Shown: positions 1 to 6,716, counted from the stretch's first letter. The stretch: DNA of 43,124 nt from Streptomyces sp. NBRC 110035 (GCF_000829695.1 NZ_BBNN01000046.1:1-43124); one strand, 5' to 3'. Notes: a model not told the origin generated them from the letters alone. Made by a program: numbers and translations.

Positions 1-2
1 AG

Positions 3-728
3 CCAGTGCAGTTTGCCAGCGACCCGCACCCCGGACTCGTCCGCGTGCGCGACGGGAGCGGTGGCCAGATGCTCTTTGACCTGGGCTTCGAAGCCGGCGA
101 GACCGTCATGGGCGCGGGCCAGGACCGACAGGACGGTGCCCGTCGAGATCGGCAGGGCGAACATCGATCCCATCGCTTCGGCCAGCCGCTTCGCCGGCAG
201 GTGCTGATACGCCGACAGGTAGCAGATCGCCGCCCGGACACCGGGTCCGTACACGGCGGCCGCGCTGACCTGCCCGGGAGCCACCGCTGCGGTCACGTGC
301 CCGCAGCCGCAGCGGACCTGGTGCAGCCGGTGCTCGGTGACCTCCGGCGTGATCTCGGGCAGATCGAAGACCTGCCGGGCCCGATACCCCGAACTCGCCA
401 CACCCGACAGCGTGTTCCCGCAGCCGTCGCACGCGGACGGATGGTGATCGACTATCGCGTCCGGGTCGCAGACCTGCTCCAGCCGGCCACCCGGATCCCC
501 CTTGGCCCGACCCGGCTTACGGCCAGACGCCTTGCGTAGCGATTTCGGCGCGGGCTCCTTGCGCAGCCCGTCACTCGACGGCGGCTTGGAGGAGTTGCGC
601 GAGTTGACGGCGACCTGCCGCTCCAGCTCCGCGATCCGCTCCGCCTGCGCGGACACCAGGAGCTTCAACTCCGTGACCAGCGTGGCCAACTCCTCGTAGG
701 AAGGCGGCGACGGCGGGCTGACGGACAC
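3..728 (-). CDS. IS66-family transposase, N-terminal part (cut by window edge)
   Basis: This is the N-terminal 242 codons of an IS66-type DDE transposase; the rest lies beyond the left edge. Translation from a GTG (726-728), which follows an in-frame TAG at 738-740, gives the family order. A short leucine-rich coiled coil (ELATLVTELK, then ERIAELERQV) comes first, then the linker SKPPSSDG. Next is a zinc-binding region with CDGCG and RCGCG pairs. The catalytic region follows and ends with HADESGVRV, which holds the first catalytic Asp, and GKLHW at the edge. The reading frame is intact as far as it can be seen. No accessory IS66 genes are present upstream, so the element may be partial or of the single-ORF kind. 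It lies next to the IS5 remnant, which suggests nested insertions. Confidence 0.8.
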   Translation of the reverse strand, partial: MSVSPPSPPSYEELATLVTELKLLVSAQAERIAELERQVAVNSRNSSKPPSSDGLRKEPAPKSLRKASGRKPGRAKGDPGGRLEQVCDPDAIVDHHPSACDGCGNTLSGVASSGYRARQVFDLPEITPEVTEHRLHQVRCGCGHVTAAVAPGQVSAAAVYGPGVRAAICYLSAYQHLPAKRLAEAMGSMFALPISTGTVLSVLARAHDGLAGFEAQVKEHLATAPVAHADESGVRVAGKLHW

Positions 729-849
729 AAGATCAACCTACCCGACCGGAACGGCCACCCCGAACGGCATCGCCGCAACTCAGCAGCCGTCCTAAACAGT
801 CACGACAGAACAACCCTATTGGGTCCCTGTCCGGAAACTCCGGGGCACC

Positions 850-1149
850 TCACCAGCCGCGGGCTCCGAGCTCGTCCAGGACCAGGCGGTGCAGCTTGGC
901 CCACACCCGGGCCTTGGTCCACTCAGTGAACCGGCGGTGGGCCGTTGCGCCGGACGGCCCGAAGGACGCGGCGGGAAGCTGCTGCCAGGTGCATCCCGAC
1001 GTCGCCACGAAGACGATCGCGGCCAGCACCTCGCGGTCGCCATGCCGGCGCCGGCCGCCGCCCTGGGGCCGTGAGGGCGCCTCCGGCACCACCCGCTGGA
1101 ACAGTTCCCACAACTCGTCCGGCACCAGCCGCTCAACGATCCCTGCCAT
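850..1149 (-). pseudogene. IS5-type transposase, N-terminal fragment (DUF4096 domain)
   Basis: This 99-residue ORF starts at ATG 1147-1149 with MAGIVERLVPDELWELFQ and continues through GCTWQQLP and HRRFTEWTKARVW. That is the helix-turn-helix (DUF4096) part of IS5-group transposases. The family normally continues with a DDE half; here it ends after LDELGARGW at a TGA, and the expected D-W-S-x-x-A-I-D block is missing. Between this stop and the IS66 gene there are only about 120 bases of unassigned DNA, so the catalytic half has been lost, probably when the neighbouring IS66 element inserted or by a later deletion. A longer start at 1230 is possible but is not typical of the family. The product cannot be an active transposase alone. 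Confidence 0.7.
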
Positions 1150-1297
1150 GGCCGGCAGCCTACCGAGCCAAATGAGATGACTTCTTAGCCCGACCCTCGA
1201 CCAGGCTCGCAAGGAACGCGCCATCGACATCGTCGATCATGGATACACCTCCGCCTGGAACCGCCATCAGCCACCTACCCGGATCGAGAATAGGAGT
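1150..1297. other. IS end / recombination debris without a gene
   Basis: No gene is supported here. The segment just upstream of the IS5 fragment (about 1160-1185) probably holds the terminal part of that element. The plus strand at 1195-1290 has a short open frame (QARKERAIDIVDHGYTSAW) that looks like a gene remnant but has no start. It separates the IS remnants from the orphan immunity gene. Confidence 0.4.
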
Positions 1298-1687
1298 TTA
1301 AGCGTCAGCAACTCCGGAGCCTCTGAGCCTGTTACTAAAGATTACAAGTGCGCCATTATCGCGCTCCAAGAGCGCATCGTAGTGGAATTCATCATTAATC
1401 AGCTCTTCGTACCCCCAAAGCGCCTGGAGATACTCCGATCCAGGATACTTTGCGAACAACCAGTGAGACGGCATTCGAGGATCCCGCACGTCAAACATTT
1501 CCATGGGGTACCAGCCAGGGAGCTGGGCATCGTCCCGAATCAAGACCATAACCATGCCGGCATATATCGACATTCCGGCCACCGGATAGGACAATCCTGC
1601 AGTGACTTCAGGCGCCCCACCGTAGTTGTATTCCATCGAAATTTCCGACTTGCCGTCAATACGCTCCTTGATGCAAGTAACTTCCAT
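1298..1687 (-). CDS. Putative immunity protein of the orphan Rhs toxin tip
   Basis: This 129-residue acidic, soluble protein lies directly downstream of the orphan toxin tip, as expected for a cognate immunity protein. The start chosen is ATG 1685-1687 (MEVTCIKERIDG), preceded by GGAAGGGAG at good spacing; the ATG at 1720 has no such site and lies against a hairpin. There is no signal peptide or membrane segment. Aromatic and acidic residues are plentiful (GYEELINDEFHYDALLE). I do not recognise the family. Its base composition is less GC-rich than the flanking genes, which is usual for exchangeable toxin/immunity cassettes. It would protect the cytoplasm against the toxin of 1786-2154, or against the same toxin delivered by a sibling cell. 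The role is inferred from position and size only. Confidence 0.55.
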   Translation of the reverse strand: MEVTCIKERIDGKSEISMEYNYGGAPEVTAGLSYPVAGMSIYAGMVMVLIRDDAQLPGWYPMEMFDVRDPRMPSHWLFAKYPGSEYLQALWGYEELINDEFHYDALLERDNGALVIFSNRLRGSGVADA

Positions 1688-1726
1688 AATCACACTCCCT
1701 TCCGTCAACGCATCAAACATGCCCCA

Positions 1727-1757
1727 GAGAGGCCGGGAATTATGTTCCCGGCCTCTC
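1727..1757 (-). terminator. Strong hairpin between orphan toxin and its immunity gene
   Basis: Two perfect 13-base arms (1727-1739 and 1745-1757) flank a 5-base loop. A second 7-bp hairpin (1762-1768 with 1775-1781) lies five bases after the toxin stop. There is no T-tract. The pair could end or attenuate transcription from the toxin tip, or stabilise the mRNA end ahead of the immunity gene's ribosome site. Confidence 0.5.
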
Positions 1758-1785
1758 CATTCTGAGCCAGAATAGGCTCAGGTTC

Positions 1786-2154
1786 CTATTTAAACTTATA
1801 GTCGTCGACATGCCCAGTGATCGTGTTCATCACATAATGAATCTCCACATCACCCTCAGCTCCCATATTTACCCTCCTGGTCATTTTAACCCAACCATCC
1901 GATCCCATCCACCGGGGATCAGCCATACCCTTCTTGAGGGGAATGACCCTTCCTGCCATTGGGTTCGCCACGACCGTTTCCATCGCAAGCTGCTCATTCA
2001 GACTATTTGGCGCTGTCCTTCCAGTCGACCCTCTGCCCAAGGGCTTTAGGTCGATCGTCACACCGTTGGCGTCAGTGACGAAACGCGCCGTTGGGCACGG
2101 TCCCGAATTATGGACCAGGACGGGCGTGGATCCTGCGAGCACATAGTACGTGTG
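1786..2154 (-). pseudogene. Orphan Rhs toxin C-terminal tip (HINT end plus toxin domain)
   Basis: The frame opens after a TAG (2155-2157) with H-T-Y-Y-V-L-A-G-S-T-P-V-L-V-H-N. This is the last strand and the His-Asn cleavage site of the HINT domain found in Rhs/polymorphic toxins. A toxin domain of about 105 residues follows and ends IHYVMNTITGHVDDYKFK. Everything upstream (Rhs body, most of HINT) is absent, so this is a displaced tip, not a complete gene. It could be expressed only from the internal GTG at 2142 or after recombination with an rhs gene. The first 17 bases are identical to the same place in the intact rhs gene at 14786-21736, and the fusion would be in frame. The toxin family is not recognised; the sequence gives no activity. 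Confidence 0.7.
2138..2154. repeat. 17-bp direct repeat, copy 1 (HINT H-T-Y-Y-V-L codons)
   Basis: The plus-strand sequence AGCACATAGTACGTGTG is identical and in the same orientation at 15153-15169. To its right (2155 on) similarity to rhs stops at once. To its left the orphan tip stays similar in protein (AG-TPVLVHN) but not in DNA. It may be a recombination junction or an att core. Confidence 0.7.
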
Positions 2155-2245
2155 CTACGAGGTACCCCTCGACCTGCTTTTTCGCTGGTCAGCGCGGGTT
2201 TTGCGTTCCGCTGGCGTCCGTGGTTGTGCGGGGAGATCCGTGGCT

Positions 2246-2267
2246 GTTGCCGTCGCTACTGCCGTCA
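2246..2267. repeat. Two-part repeat matching the int-proximal site (possible integrase arm site)
   Basis: GTTGCCGTC, one base, then CTACTGCCGTCA. The same two blocks, separated by two bases, occur in the same orientation at 14152-14174 immediately after the integrase gene. Each copy contains a GCCGTC direct repeat. The rest of 2155-2308 holds no gene. The site fits the inner edge of a left element end. Confidence 0.5.
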
Positions 2268-2308
2268 GGAGTCGGGCGGCGGTGCTGGTGCCATTCTCGC
2301 TCCGCCGG

Positions 2309-3055
2309 TCACCGCGAATTTTGTCGAGCCACCGTGTACGCGGTGGGGCCAGTAAGCCCAGTCCCTGTGCCGTCGAGCATGTCCAGGACCTCGAAGCCCG
2401 CGACCTCCGCGTAGCGTTCGAGCTCCTGGGGGAACAGGACGCGCCTGCGGATCTCGTCTCGGGCCTCGTCGCCCGAGGGGAGCATCCAGTGCCGGTGCAT
2501 GGTGTTGATCTGGGTCCGCAGGTCCCACGTGTGGCGGATGGTGACGGTCGCGGATCCCGTCGGGGTGTCGACCGTGGCGGTGGTTGGCTCGGTCCGGGTG
2601 ATCGGGGCGACGGGGGAACACAGCACGAGCAGCGCTCCTGGCCGGGCGTGGGCGGCGAAGGTGGCGAAGACCTGGCTGATCGCCTCGTTGTCGTGCACGT
2701 AGGCGAGGCTGTTGCCCATGCAGGTCACCACGTCCATACGGCTGCCGAGTCGTGCGGTGCGCATGTCGCCGGTGCGGATGTCCAGCTCGGGCCGGGCTTG
2801 GTGGGCGTGGTCGACCATGCCGGGCTGGAGGTCCACGCCGATGCAATTGAAGCGCTTGGCGAGGACCTCCAGGTCGCGGCCGGTACCGCATCCGAAGTCG
2901 ACCAGGGTCCGGGCGTCCGGCCTGTGCAGCTCGATCAGGGTCTGGCACATTTCGGCGCTCGTGCTGTCGGACTGGACCACGTCGTAGAGTGCCGGATCGC
3001 GGTACAGGAGGTTGGTGGCTTCCACGTGCTCGGCTTCCGTGTCGGGGCTGGTCAC
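2309..3055 (-). CDS. Class I SAM-dependent methyltransferase of the peptide locus
   Basis: A 248-residue protein starting at GTG 3053-3055, which overlaps the TGA of the upstream ligase gene (GTGA), so the two are translationally coupled. It shows the class I Rossmann pattern. SAM motif I, DFGCGTG, is at about residues 53-59, an acidic residue ends strand 2 (GVDLQPGM), GDMRT follows, and CMGNSLAYV sits at the motif IV position. The C-terminal part is short, as in small-molecule and peptide N- or O-methyltransferases of this type. It is not an isoaspartyl methyltransferase of the kind seen with some lasso peptides and graspetides. As the last gene of the minus-strand operon it most likely methylates the product of the ligase acting on the 39-residue precursor. 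The substrate is inferred. Confidence 0.8.
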   Translation of the reverse strand: MTSPDTEAEHVEATNLLYRDPALYDVVQSDSTSAEMCQTLIELHRPDARTLVDFGCGTGRDLEVLAKRFNCIGVDLQPGMVDHAHQARPELDIRTGDMRTARLGSRMDVVTCMGNSLAYVHDNEAISQVFATFAAHARPGALLVLCSPVAPITRTEPTTATVDTPTGSATVTIRHTWDLRTQINTMHRHWMLPSGDEARDEIRRRVLFPQELERYAEVAGFEVLDMLDGTGTGLTGPTAYTVARQNSR

Positions 3056-4524
3056 ATGAGGCTTCGCAGTCCGACCTCCAGGGCGAGCACATCGCACAGC
3101 AGATCGGGGACGACCGGCGCAGCGTCGGCGTCCCTCCGCGCCTTGGCGAGAGCCTTCCCATCAACGTAGCCGAGGTTCACCAGGATGGACTCTTTCAGCA
3201 TGTCATCCAGTACGGGCAAACCGTAGGAACGCAGGCCCCTTTCCAGAACGGCCAGGAAGTTCTCAGGTTCGGCCGGCGCGGCCACCCACTCGGGTACCCC
3301 GGCCCGCCTGATCCGGTCGCGGAACAGCGCCTTGCCGCGCTTGTGCTCGCGCGGCAACTGCTCCATGAACCGCACGATCCGCGGGTGCACGAGCGGGCTC
3401 ACCGGCCAGATTCCGGCCCGGAGGAATCCGGGGTTGTGCATCCCGAACGCCATCAGGGTCGGTACGGGCAGTGCCGGGATGGGCGCCAGATGCTCGTTCA
3501 CCTCGGCGAGTGCTCGGGCTGCCTTGGCTCCGAGCCACGGTACGGGTTCGGGTGTCGGCAGTTCGGCCTGTGTCCTGGAGTGGTGGGCGTTGATCTCGTC
3601 GCCGCCGCTGCCCGTGAACATCACCTCGCACCGCCGGGCGGCTGCCTGCTCGCGCACGACATCGAACGCCTCCTGATAGAAGGCTCCCGCCGGATCGTGC
3701 GGCTTACACAGATCGCGCACGCCTCCAGCGCAGAAGGGTGGGTGCTGCATGGCGGGGGTGGCCGTGTCCCGGAAGCCGCAGTGCTCCACAAGGGCCCGAC
3801 GCCGCTCGCTCTGTTGCCTGCCGGTGCTTCCTCCCACCAGCAGGCCGAAGCTGTGCACCTCGAGGAAGCGGGCCGCCTTGATGGCCAGGGCGACGTTCCC
3901 GGAGTCCGCGCCGCCCGACAGTTCGACGCCCACGCATCCGGTTGCCGTCGGCGCCTGGCGGATCACGTCGGTCAGCAACTCCTCCAGAGCGGCGAGTGGA
4001 TCAACGCCGGGACGCAGCGTACGTGGCTCAAGTACGTGTTCGGCGGGGTCGGGGTAGTGGATGCTGAGTCCCGAAGGGGTGAACGTGGCCGTTGCCCGTT
4101 CGGTGAGGCGGTAGACGCCTTGGAAGAGCGTCTCGGACGTGTAGCGGTGCTGCCTCGTCAGCGTGCGGGCGATGACACGCGCCACCAGACGGTCGGCCCG
4201 CAGATGCGGTCGCAGCAGTGTCAGGTCCCACGAAGCGTGCAGTTCGCCGGCCTTCTCTGTCAGATAGAGCGGGGCTGTACCGAAGACACCCGCCGCCAGG
4301 CGGGCTTGTCCGGGCTCCATGGTGAGTTCGACGAAGTCGGCCTCGTCCCGCTTGCACTCCTTCACCCGGACCCGTACGCGCGGCGCTTGGTCGTCGTTGA
4401 CCTCCATGACGAGAGTGGACACGTTCGCGGGCTCGATCCAGCTCTCGCCGTTGATCCAACGGCCGCCCTGTGATCTCCACTTGGGCTCCTGGAGATCGGC
4501 CAGGCGCAGACGCATCGACAGCAT
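3052..4524 (-). CDS. Asparagine-synthetase-like ATP-dependent ligase (no glutaminase cysteine)
   Basis: A 490-residue relative of AsnB, beta-lactam synthetase and lasso-peptide cyclases. The C-terminal half has the ATP pyrophosphatase loop SGGADS (203-208) and the second signature GSGGDE (305-310), so it should adenylate a carboxylate. The N-terminal half resembles the glutaminase fold, but the protein begins MLSMRLRLAD with no Cys-2, so it cannot take ammonia from glutamine. Family members of this kind join a carboxylate to an amine within a substrate. The start is ATG 4524, preceded by AAAGGGACGAC. Upstream is the 39-residue candidate precursor, with a strong hairpin between them; downstream is the coupled methyltransferase. 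No RRE/B1, transglutaminase-like B2 or grasp partner is present, so the operon is not a complete lasso cluster. The likely job is amide or macrolactam formation on the peptide (inference). Confidence 0.75.
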   Translation of the reverse strand: MLSMRLRLADLQEPKWRSQGGRWINGESWIEPANVSTLVMEVNDDQAPRVRVRVKECKRDEADFVELTMEPGQARLAAGVFGTAPLYLTEKAGELHASWDLTLLRPHLRADRLVARVIARTLTRQHRYTSETLFQGVYRLTERATATFTPSGLSIHYPDPAEHVLEPRTLRPGVDPLAALEELLTDVIRQAPTATGCVGVELSGGADSGNVALAIKAARFLEVHSFGLLVGGSTGRQQSERRRALVEHCGFRDTATPAMQHPPFCAGGVRDLCKPHDPAGAFYQEAFDVVREQAAARRCEVMFTGSGGDEINAHHSRTQAELPTPEPVPWLGAKAARALAEVNEHLAPIPALPVPTLMAFGMHNPGFLRAGIWPVSPLVHPRIVRFMEQLPREHKRGKALFRDRIRRAGVPEWVAAPAEPENFLAVLERGLRSYGLPVLDDMLKESILVNLGYVDGKALAKARRDADAAPVVPDLLCDVLALEVGLRSLM

Positions 4525-4547
4525 GTCGTCCCTTTCCCATGTCGTGC

Positions 4548-4581
4548 GGCGGGGCGGGGCCGCGTACGGCCCCGCCCCGCC
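4548..4581 (-). terminator. Perfect 15-bp GC hairpin between precursor and ligase genes
   Basis: Arms 4548-4562 and 4567-4581 are fully complementary and all G/C, with a 4-base loop. There is no U-tract. It lies 17 bases after the precursor stop and about 24 bases before the ligase start. It probably acts as a partial terminator or 3'-end stabiliser, giving much more precursor mRNA than enzyme mRNA, a common arrangement for peptide precursors. Confidence 0.65.
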
Positions 4582-4597
4582 TGGCGTCAGCCCTGGA

Positions 4598-4717
4598 TCA
4601 CTTGCTGCAGTGGTCGCCGTTGTTGTCGCCGCCGCCCGGCATCTTGTCGAGCAGCGCGGCTTCGACGGCCGGGACGCCGGTGATCAGGTCGCCGGTGAAC
4701 AGCTCGTCCACGTTCAT
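4598..4717 (-). CDS. Candidate ribosomal peptide precursor, 39 residues
   Basis: A 40-codon ORF starting at ATG 4715-4717 with a good ribosome site (AAGGGAG, 7 bases upstream) and ending at TGA 4598-4600. The N-terminal part (about 26 residues, beginning MNVDELFTGDLITG) is acidic and hydrophobic like a leader. The C-terminus PGGGDNNGDHCSK is short, hydrophilic and rich in Gly, Asp and Asn, with a single Cys, His and terminal Lys. It sits between small proteins and an amide-forming ligase, as expected for a substrate. Cleavage near the Gly run is plausible. A lasso-like reading (Gly1 linked to Asp8 of GGGDNNGD) is possible on paper, but the tail would be only four residues and the leader lacks the usual Thr at -2. 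Asp, the C-terminal carboxylate, Lys and Cys are all possible sites. The peptide class is not recognised. Confidence 0.65.
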   Translation of the reverse strand: MNVDELFTGDLITGVPAVEAALLDKMPGGGDNNGDHCSK

Positions 4718-4772
4718 CGTTTTCTCCCTTACGGTTTTCAGTGGACTCCGCGGCGGATGCTGCGGAGTTGGA

Positions 4773-4816
4773 CCCGTCCGGCTGCCGGACCCTTGCGAAG
4801 AAGGCAGCCGGACGGG
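4773..4816 (-). promoter_or_regulatory. Inverted repeats in the precursor leader
   Basis: Two perfect 14-base arms (4773-4786 and 4803-4816) flank a 16-base loop. A smaller pair (ACTCCGC near 4744 with GCGGAGT near 4762) lies between them and the precursor ribosome site. Placed after the small membrane ORF (ends 4889) and before the precursor (starts 4717), they may be a terminator/attenuator or an operator. No clear -10/-35 pair was seen. Confidence 0.4.
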
Positions 4817-4888
4817 GTGCCCACCGCTTCCGGCGGCGGGCCCTCCCTCATCACAGGTGGGGAGCCTGGATGCGTGACGGGGAGGAAG

Positions 4889-5002
4889 TCAGGTGGGGGT
4901 GGATGCGGCGGCGACGCCCAGGACGAAGCCGGCCGATCCCGAGATGGTGATGATCAGGAGTGGTCCGGCGTAGCGGCCGACAGCTGCGGCTAACCGGTTC
5001 AC
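4889..5002 (-). CDS. Small single-span membrane protein, 37 residues, with a TTA codon
   Basis: The start chosen is GTG 5000-5002, which overlaps the TGA (4999-5001) of the upstream 75-residue ORF in a GTGA arrangement. After a short basic start (MNRLAAAVGRY), one hydrophobic segment, GPLLIITISGSAGFVLGVAA, fills most of the protein, so it is probably a one-pass membrane peptide. Codon 4 is TTA (plus-strand TAA at 4991-4993), the codon read only by the bldA tRNA in Streptomyces, so translation may be limited to late growth. It is not a recognised family. It may be a transport or immunity helper for the peptide locus, or a leader whose translation tunes the downstream genes. A longer frame up to 5104 exists but lacks coupling and a ribosome site. 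Confidence 0.5.
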   Translation of the reverse strand: MNRLAAAVGRYAGPLLIITISGSAGFVLGVAAASTPT

Positions 5003-5226
5003 AGCCGCTCTCCGCGGCTGCGCTGGTTGGCCTCGCGTACTGCGACGCTCAGCTTCTCCGCGTGGTACTCGGGCGTGGCACTGCCGTGCTGCGGGCAGAG
5101 ACACGGCAAGAACCGGTTCGAACCCGGCGGCAGGTCCGCGCCCTCGTAGGTGTCGATCCTCAACGCCCCGTCCATGCCCCGCTCCTCGGTCATCCGGGCC
5201 AAACGGGCCCGTGCTTCGCTTCTCAT
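4999..5226 (-). CDS. Hypothetical 75-residue protein with a CxC-P-x-H motif
   Basis: This is the first gene of the minus-strand peptide operon. The protein is charged and soluble. It begins MRSEARARLARMTEERGMDG and has a central LPCLCPQH (Cys-42, Cys-44, His-47), which could bind a metal or be redox active. The C-terminal third is a basic helix (AEKLSVAVREANQRSRGERL). Its stop overlaps the start of the 37-residue membrane ORF, so the two are co-translated. I do not recognise the family. It is too short and too hydrophilic to be a membrane protein. It shares the 149-bp upstream region with the divergent regulator gene at 5376. A role as a small regulator or carrier in peptide maturation is possible but not shown. 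Confidence 0.55.
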   Translation of the reverse strand: MRSEARARLARMTEERGMDGALRIDTYEGADLPPGSNRFLPCLCPQHGSATPEYHAEKLSVAVREANQRSRGERL

Positions 5227-5375
5227 CCCTCAGCCCTTCAGACGACGGCTGCGGCGAGGACTCGCCGTTGACTGCTGTCTCTACGCAACCGCACGACCAC
5301 GCTCAGCGGTACCGTTGCCGCAGCGTCAGGACTTGAAAGCCTTGAAAGTTCGCAAGGTCACGGGGAGTTGAGGGC
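5227..5375. promoter_or_regulatory. Divergent promoter region of the peptide operon and its regulator
   Basis: 149 bases separate the two divergent starts. Near the regulator there is a short direct repeat of CTTGAAAG (about 5332-5349, in ACTTGAAAGCCTTGAAAG), a candidate operator. No unambiguous -10/-35 pair was seen on either strand. Confidence 0.45.
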
Positions 5376-6716
5376 ATGGCCAAGCGTGAACCGAACGCGG
5401 CGCTCGGGCGCCTGCTCGCCGAGAGCCGCTGGACTCACCGCCAGTTCGCACGGGCGGTGAACCGCGTCGGCACCGAGACCGGAATCCCCCTGCGCTACGA
5501 CGAGTCGGCAGTGAGTCACTGGCTCGGCGGCACCGTCCCTCGCGGCGCGGTGCGCGGATGCATCCTCGAAGCTCTCTCCCGCCGCCTCAGCCGCCCCGTC
5601 ACCCATGCCGAGGCCGGGCTGCCCGTTCCACGCGATCACTCCTCCGCGGCTGCGGATACCGTGGAAGGGGTGATCGACCTGGGGAGGCTGGATATGGACC
5701 CGTCCCGCCGCAGTGTCCTGGGTGCCGGCCTATTCTCCGTGGCCGTCACCATTCCCGGCTGGCTTGATGTGGTCGGGCGTGCCGATGCCATTCGGTCCGG
5801 CCGCACGACCCGCATCGGCATGAACGAAGTGGACATGGTCGTCGCCATGACCGAGCGTGTCTCGGAACTGGACGACGAGTTCGGCGGCCGTCACGCACGC
5901 CCCATGGCGGCCTCGTTCATGGTCAATACCGTGGCCTCCTACCTGCGTGCCGACGCACCCGAGGACGTACGCAAGGCGATGCTGTCCGCCGCCTCGGACC
6001 TGCTCTACCTGACCGGCTATATGGCCGTGGACGAAGGTCTGCACGGTCTCGCGCAGCGCTACTACGTCAAAGCCCTGGAACTGGCGGGCGCTGCCGAGGA
6101 CCACCTGACGTACTGCACCACCCTGCGGGGCATGAGCGTCCAGGCAGTCGACCTCCACCATGGGGCAAAGGCCATGGAGCTGGCCGACGCCGCTGCCGCC
6201 GCCTCCCCGAAAGCCGGCCCCCGGATGCTGGCCTTCCTCGTCGGCCAGCAGGCGCACGCCGCCGCGCAGACCGGCGACCGTACGGGCGCGCTGCGCTGTA
6301 TCCGGGAGGCCGAGGCAGCCATGGACCGTGCTGAGTCACGCGGAAAGGCGTTCGGCTCGTATGACCCCTCTTCGCTCAACTACCACGTCAGCCAGGTACG
6401 TTACGAACTCGGTGACAAGGCCGGAGCCGTCGAAGCCATGCAGCAAGCGGACCGGCTCCGCCCCAGCGCGTACCAGCGCACACGAGTACACCGTCGCGGA
6501 CTGTTGGCAGAGCGGCAGTTGGAACTCGGCCACCTGGAAGCGGCCTGCATCACCTGGCACCAGGCCCTCGACGACTACCCCAAGGTGCAGTCCGGCCGCG
6601 CCGACGAGCGCGTGAAGGCGATGTTCGGTCTCTTGCGCCCTCACCTGAAGAACGCTATGGCGCTCGACCTGTACGACCGAGCACGGACGATCGCACCCCC
6701 GTCGCTGGTCACCTGA
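5376..6716 (+). CDS. Helix-turn-helix / TPR transcriptional regulator
   Basis: A 446-residue regulator of the large Streptomyces family that joins an N-terminal XRE-like domain to TPR-like helices. Residues 8-80 (ALGRLLAESRWTHRQFARAV and later ESAVSHWLGG) form the DNA-binding part; about 150-430 are helical repeats rich in Ala and Tyr (GLAQRYYVKALELAGAAED is typical). A twin-Arg-like RRSVLGAGLF segment at about 110 recurs inside this family and is not an export signal here. Start ATG 5376 has GGGGAGTTGAGGGC just upstream. It is divergent from the 75-residue gene, so it most likely controls the peptide operon; TPR parts of this family often respond to small peptides or to developmental state. 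The autoregulatory and operon targets are inferred from position. Confidence 0.75.
   Translation: MAKREPNAALGRLLAESRWTHRQFARAVNRVGTETGIPLRYDESAVSHWLGGTVPRGAVRGCILEALSRRLSRPVTHAEAGLPVPRDHSSAAADTVEGVIDLGRLDMDPSRRSVLGAGLFSVAVTIPGWLDVVGRADAIRSGRTTRIGMNEVDMVVAMTERVSELDDEFGGRHARPMAASFMVNTVASYLRADAPEDVRKAMLSAASDLLYLTGYMAVDEGLHGLAQRYYVKALELAGAAEDHLTYCTTLRGMSVQAVDLHHGAKAMELADAAAAASPKAGPRMLAFLVGQQAHAAAQTGDRTGALRCIREAEAAMDRAESRGKAFGSYDPSSLNYHVSQVRYELGDKAGAVEAMQQADRLRPSAYQRTRVHRRGLLAERQLELGHLEAACITWHQALDDYPKVQSGRADERVKAMFGLLRPHLKNAMALDLYDRARTIAPPSLVT

Noticed and set aside
4598..4717. Assignment as a standard lasso peptide
   Set aside because: No B1/B2 leader-binding or protease genes are present, the leader has no Thr at -2, and the tail after a possible Asp8 ring would be only four residues. 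Kept as an unclassified peptide.
5110..5130. tRNA T-arm-like sequence (GGTTCGAACC)
   Set aside because: It lies inside the 75-residue ORF, and there are no acceptor, D or anticodon arms around it.
5690..5760. Twin-arginine export signal in the TPR regulator
   Set aside because: RRSVLGAGLF is internal, after a DNA-binding domain, and recurs in this regulator family; export would make no sense.
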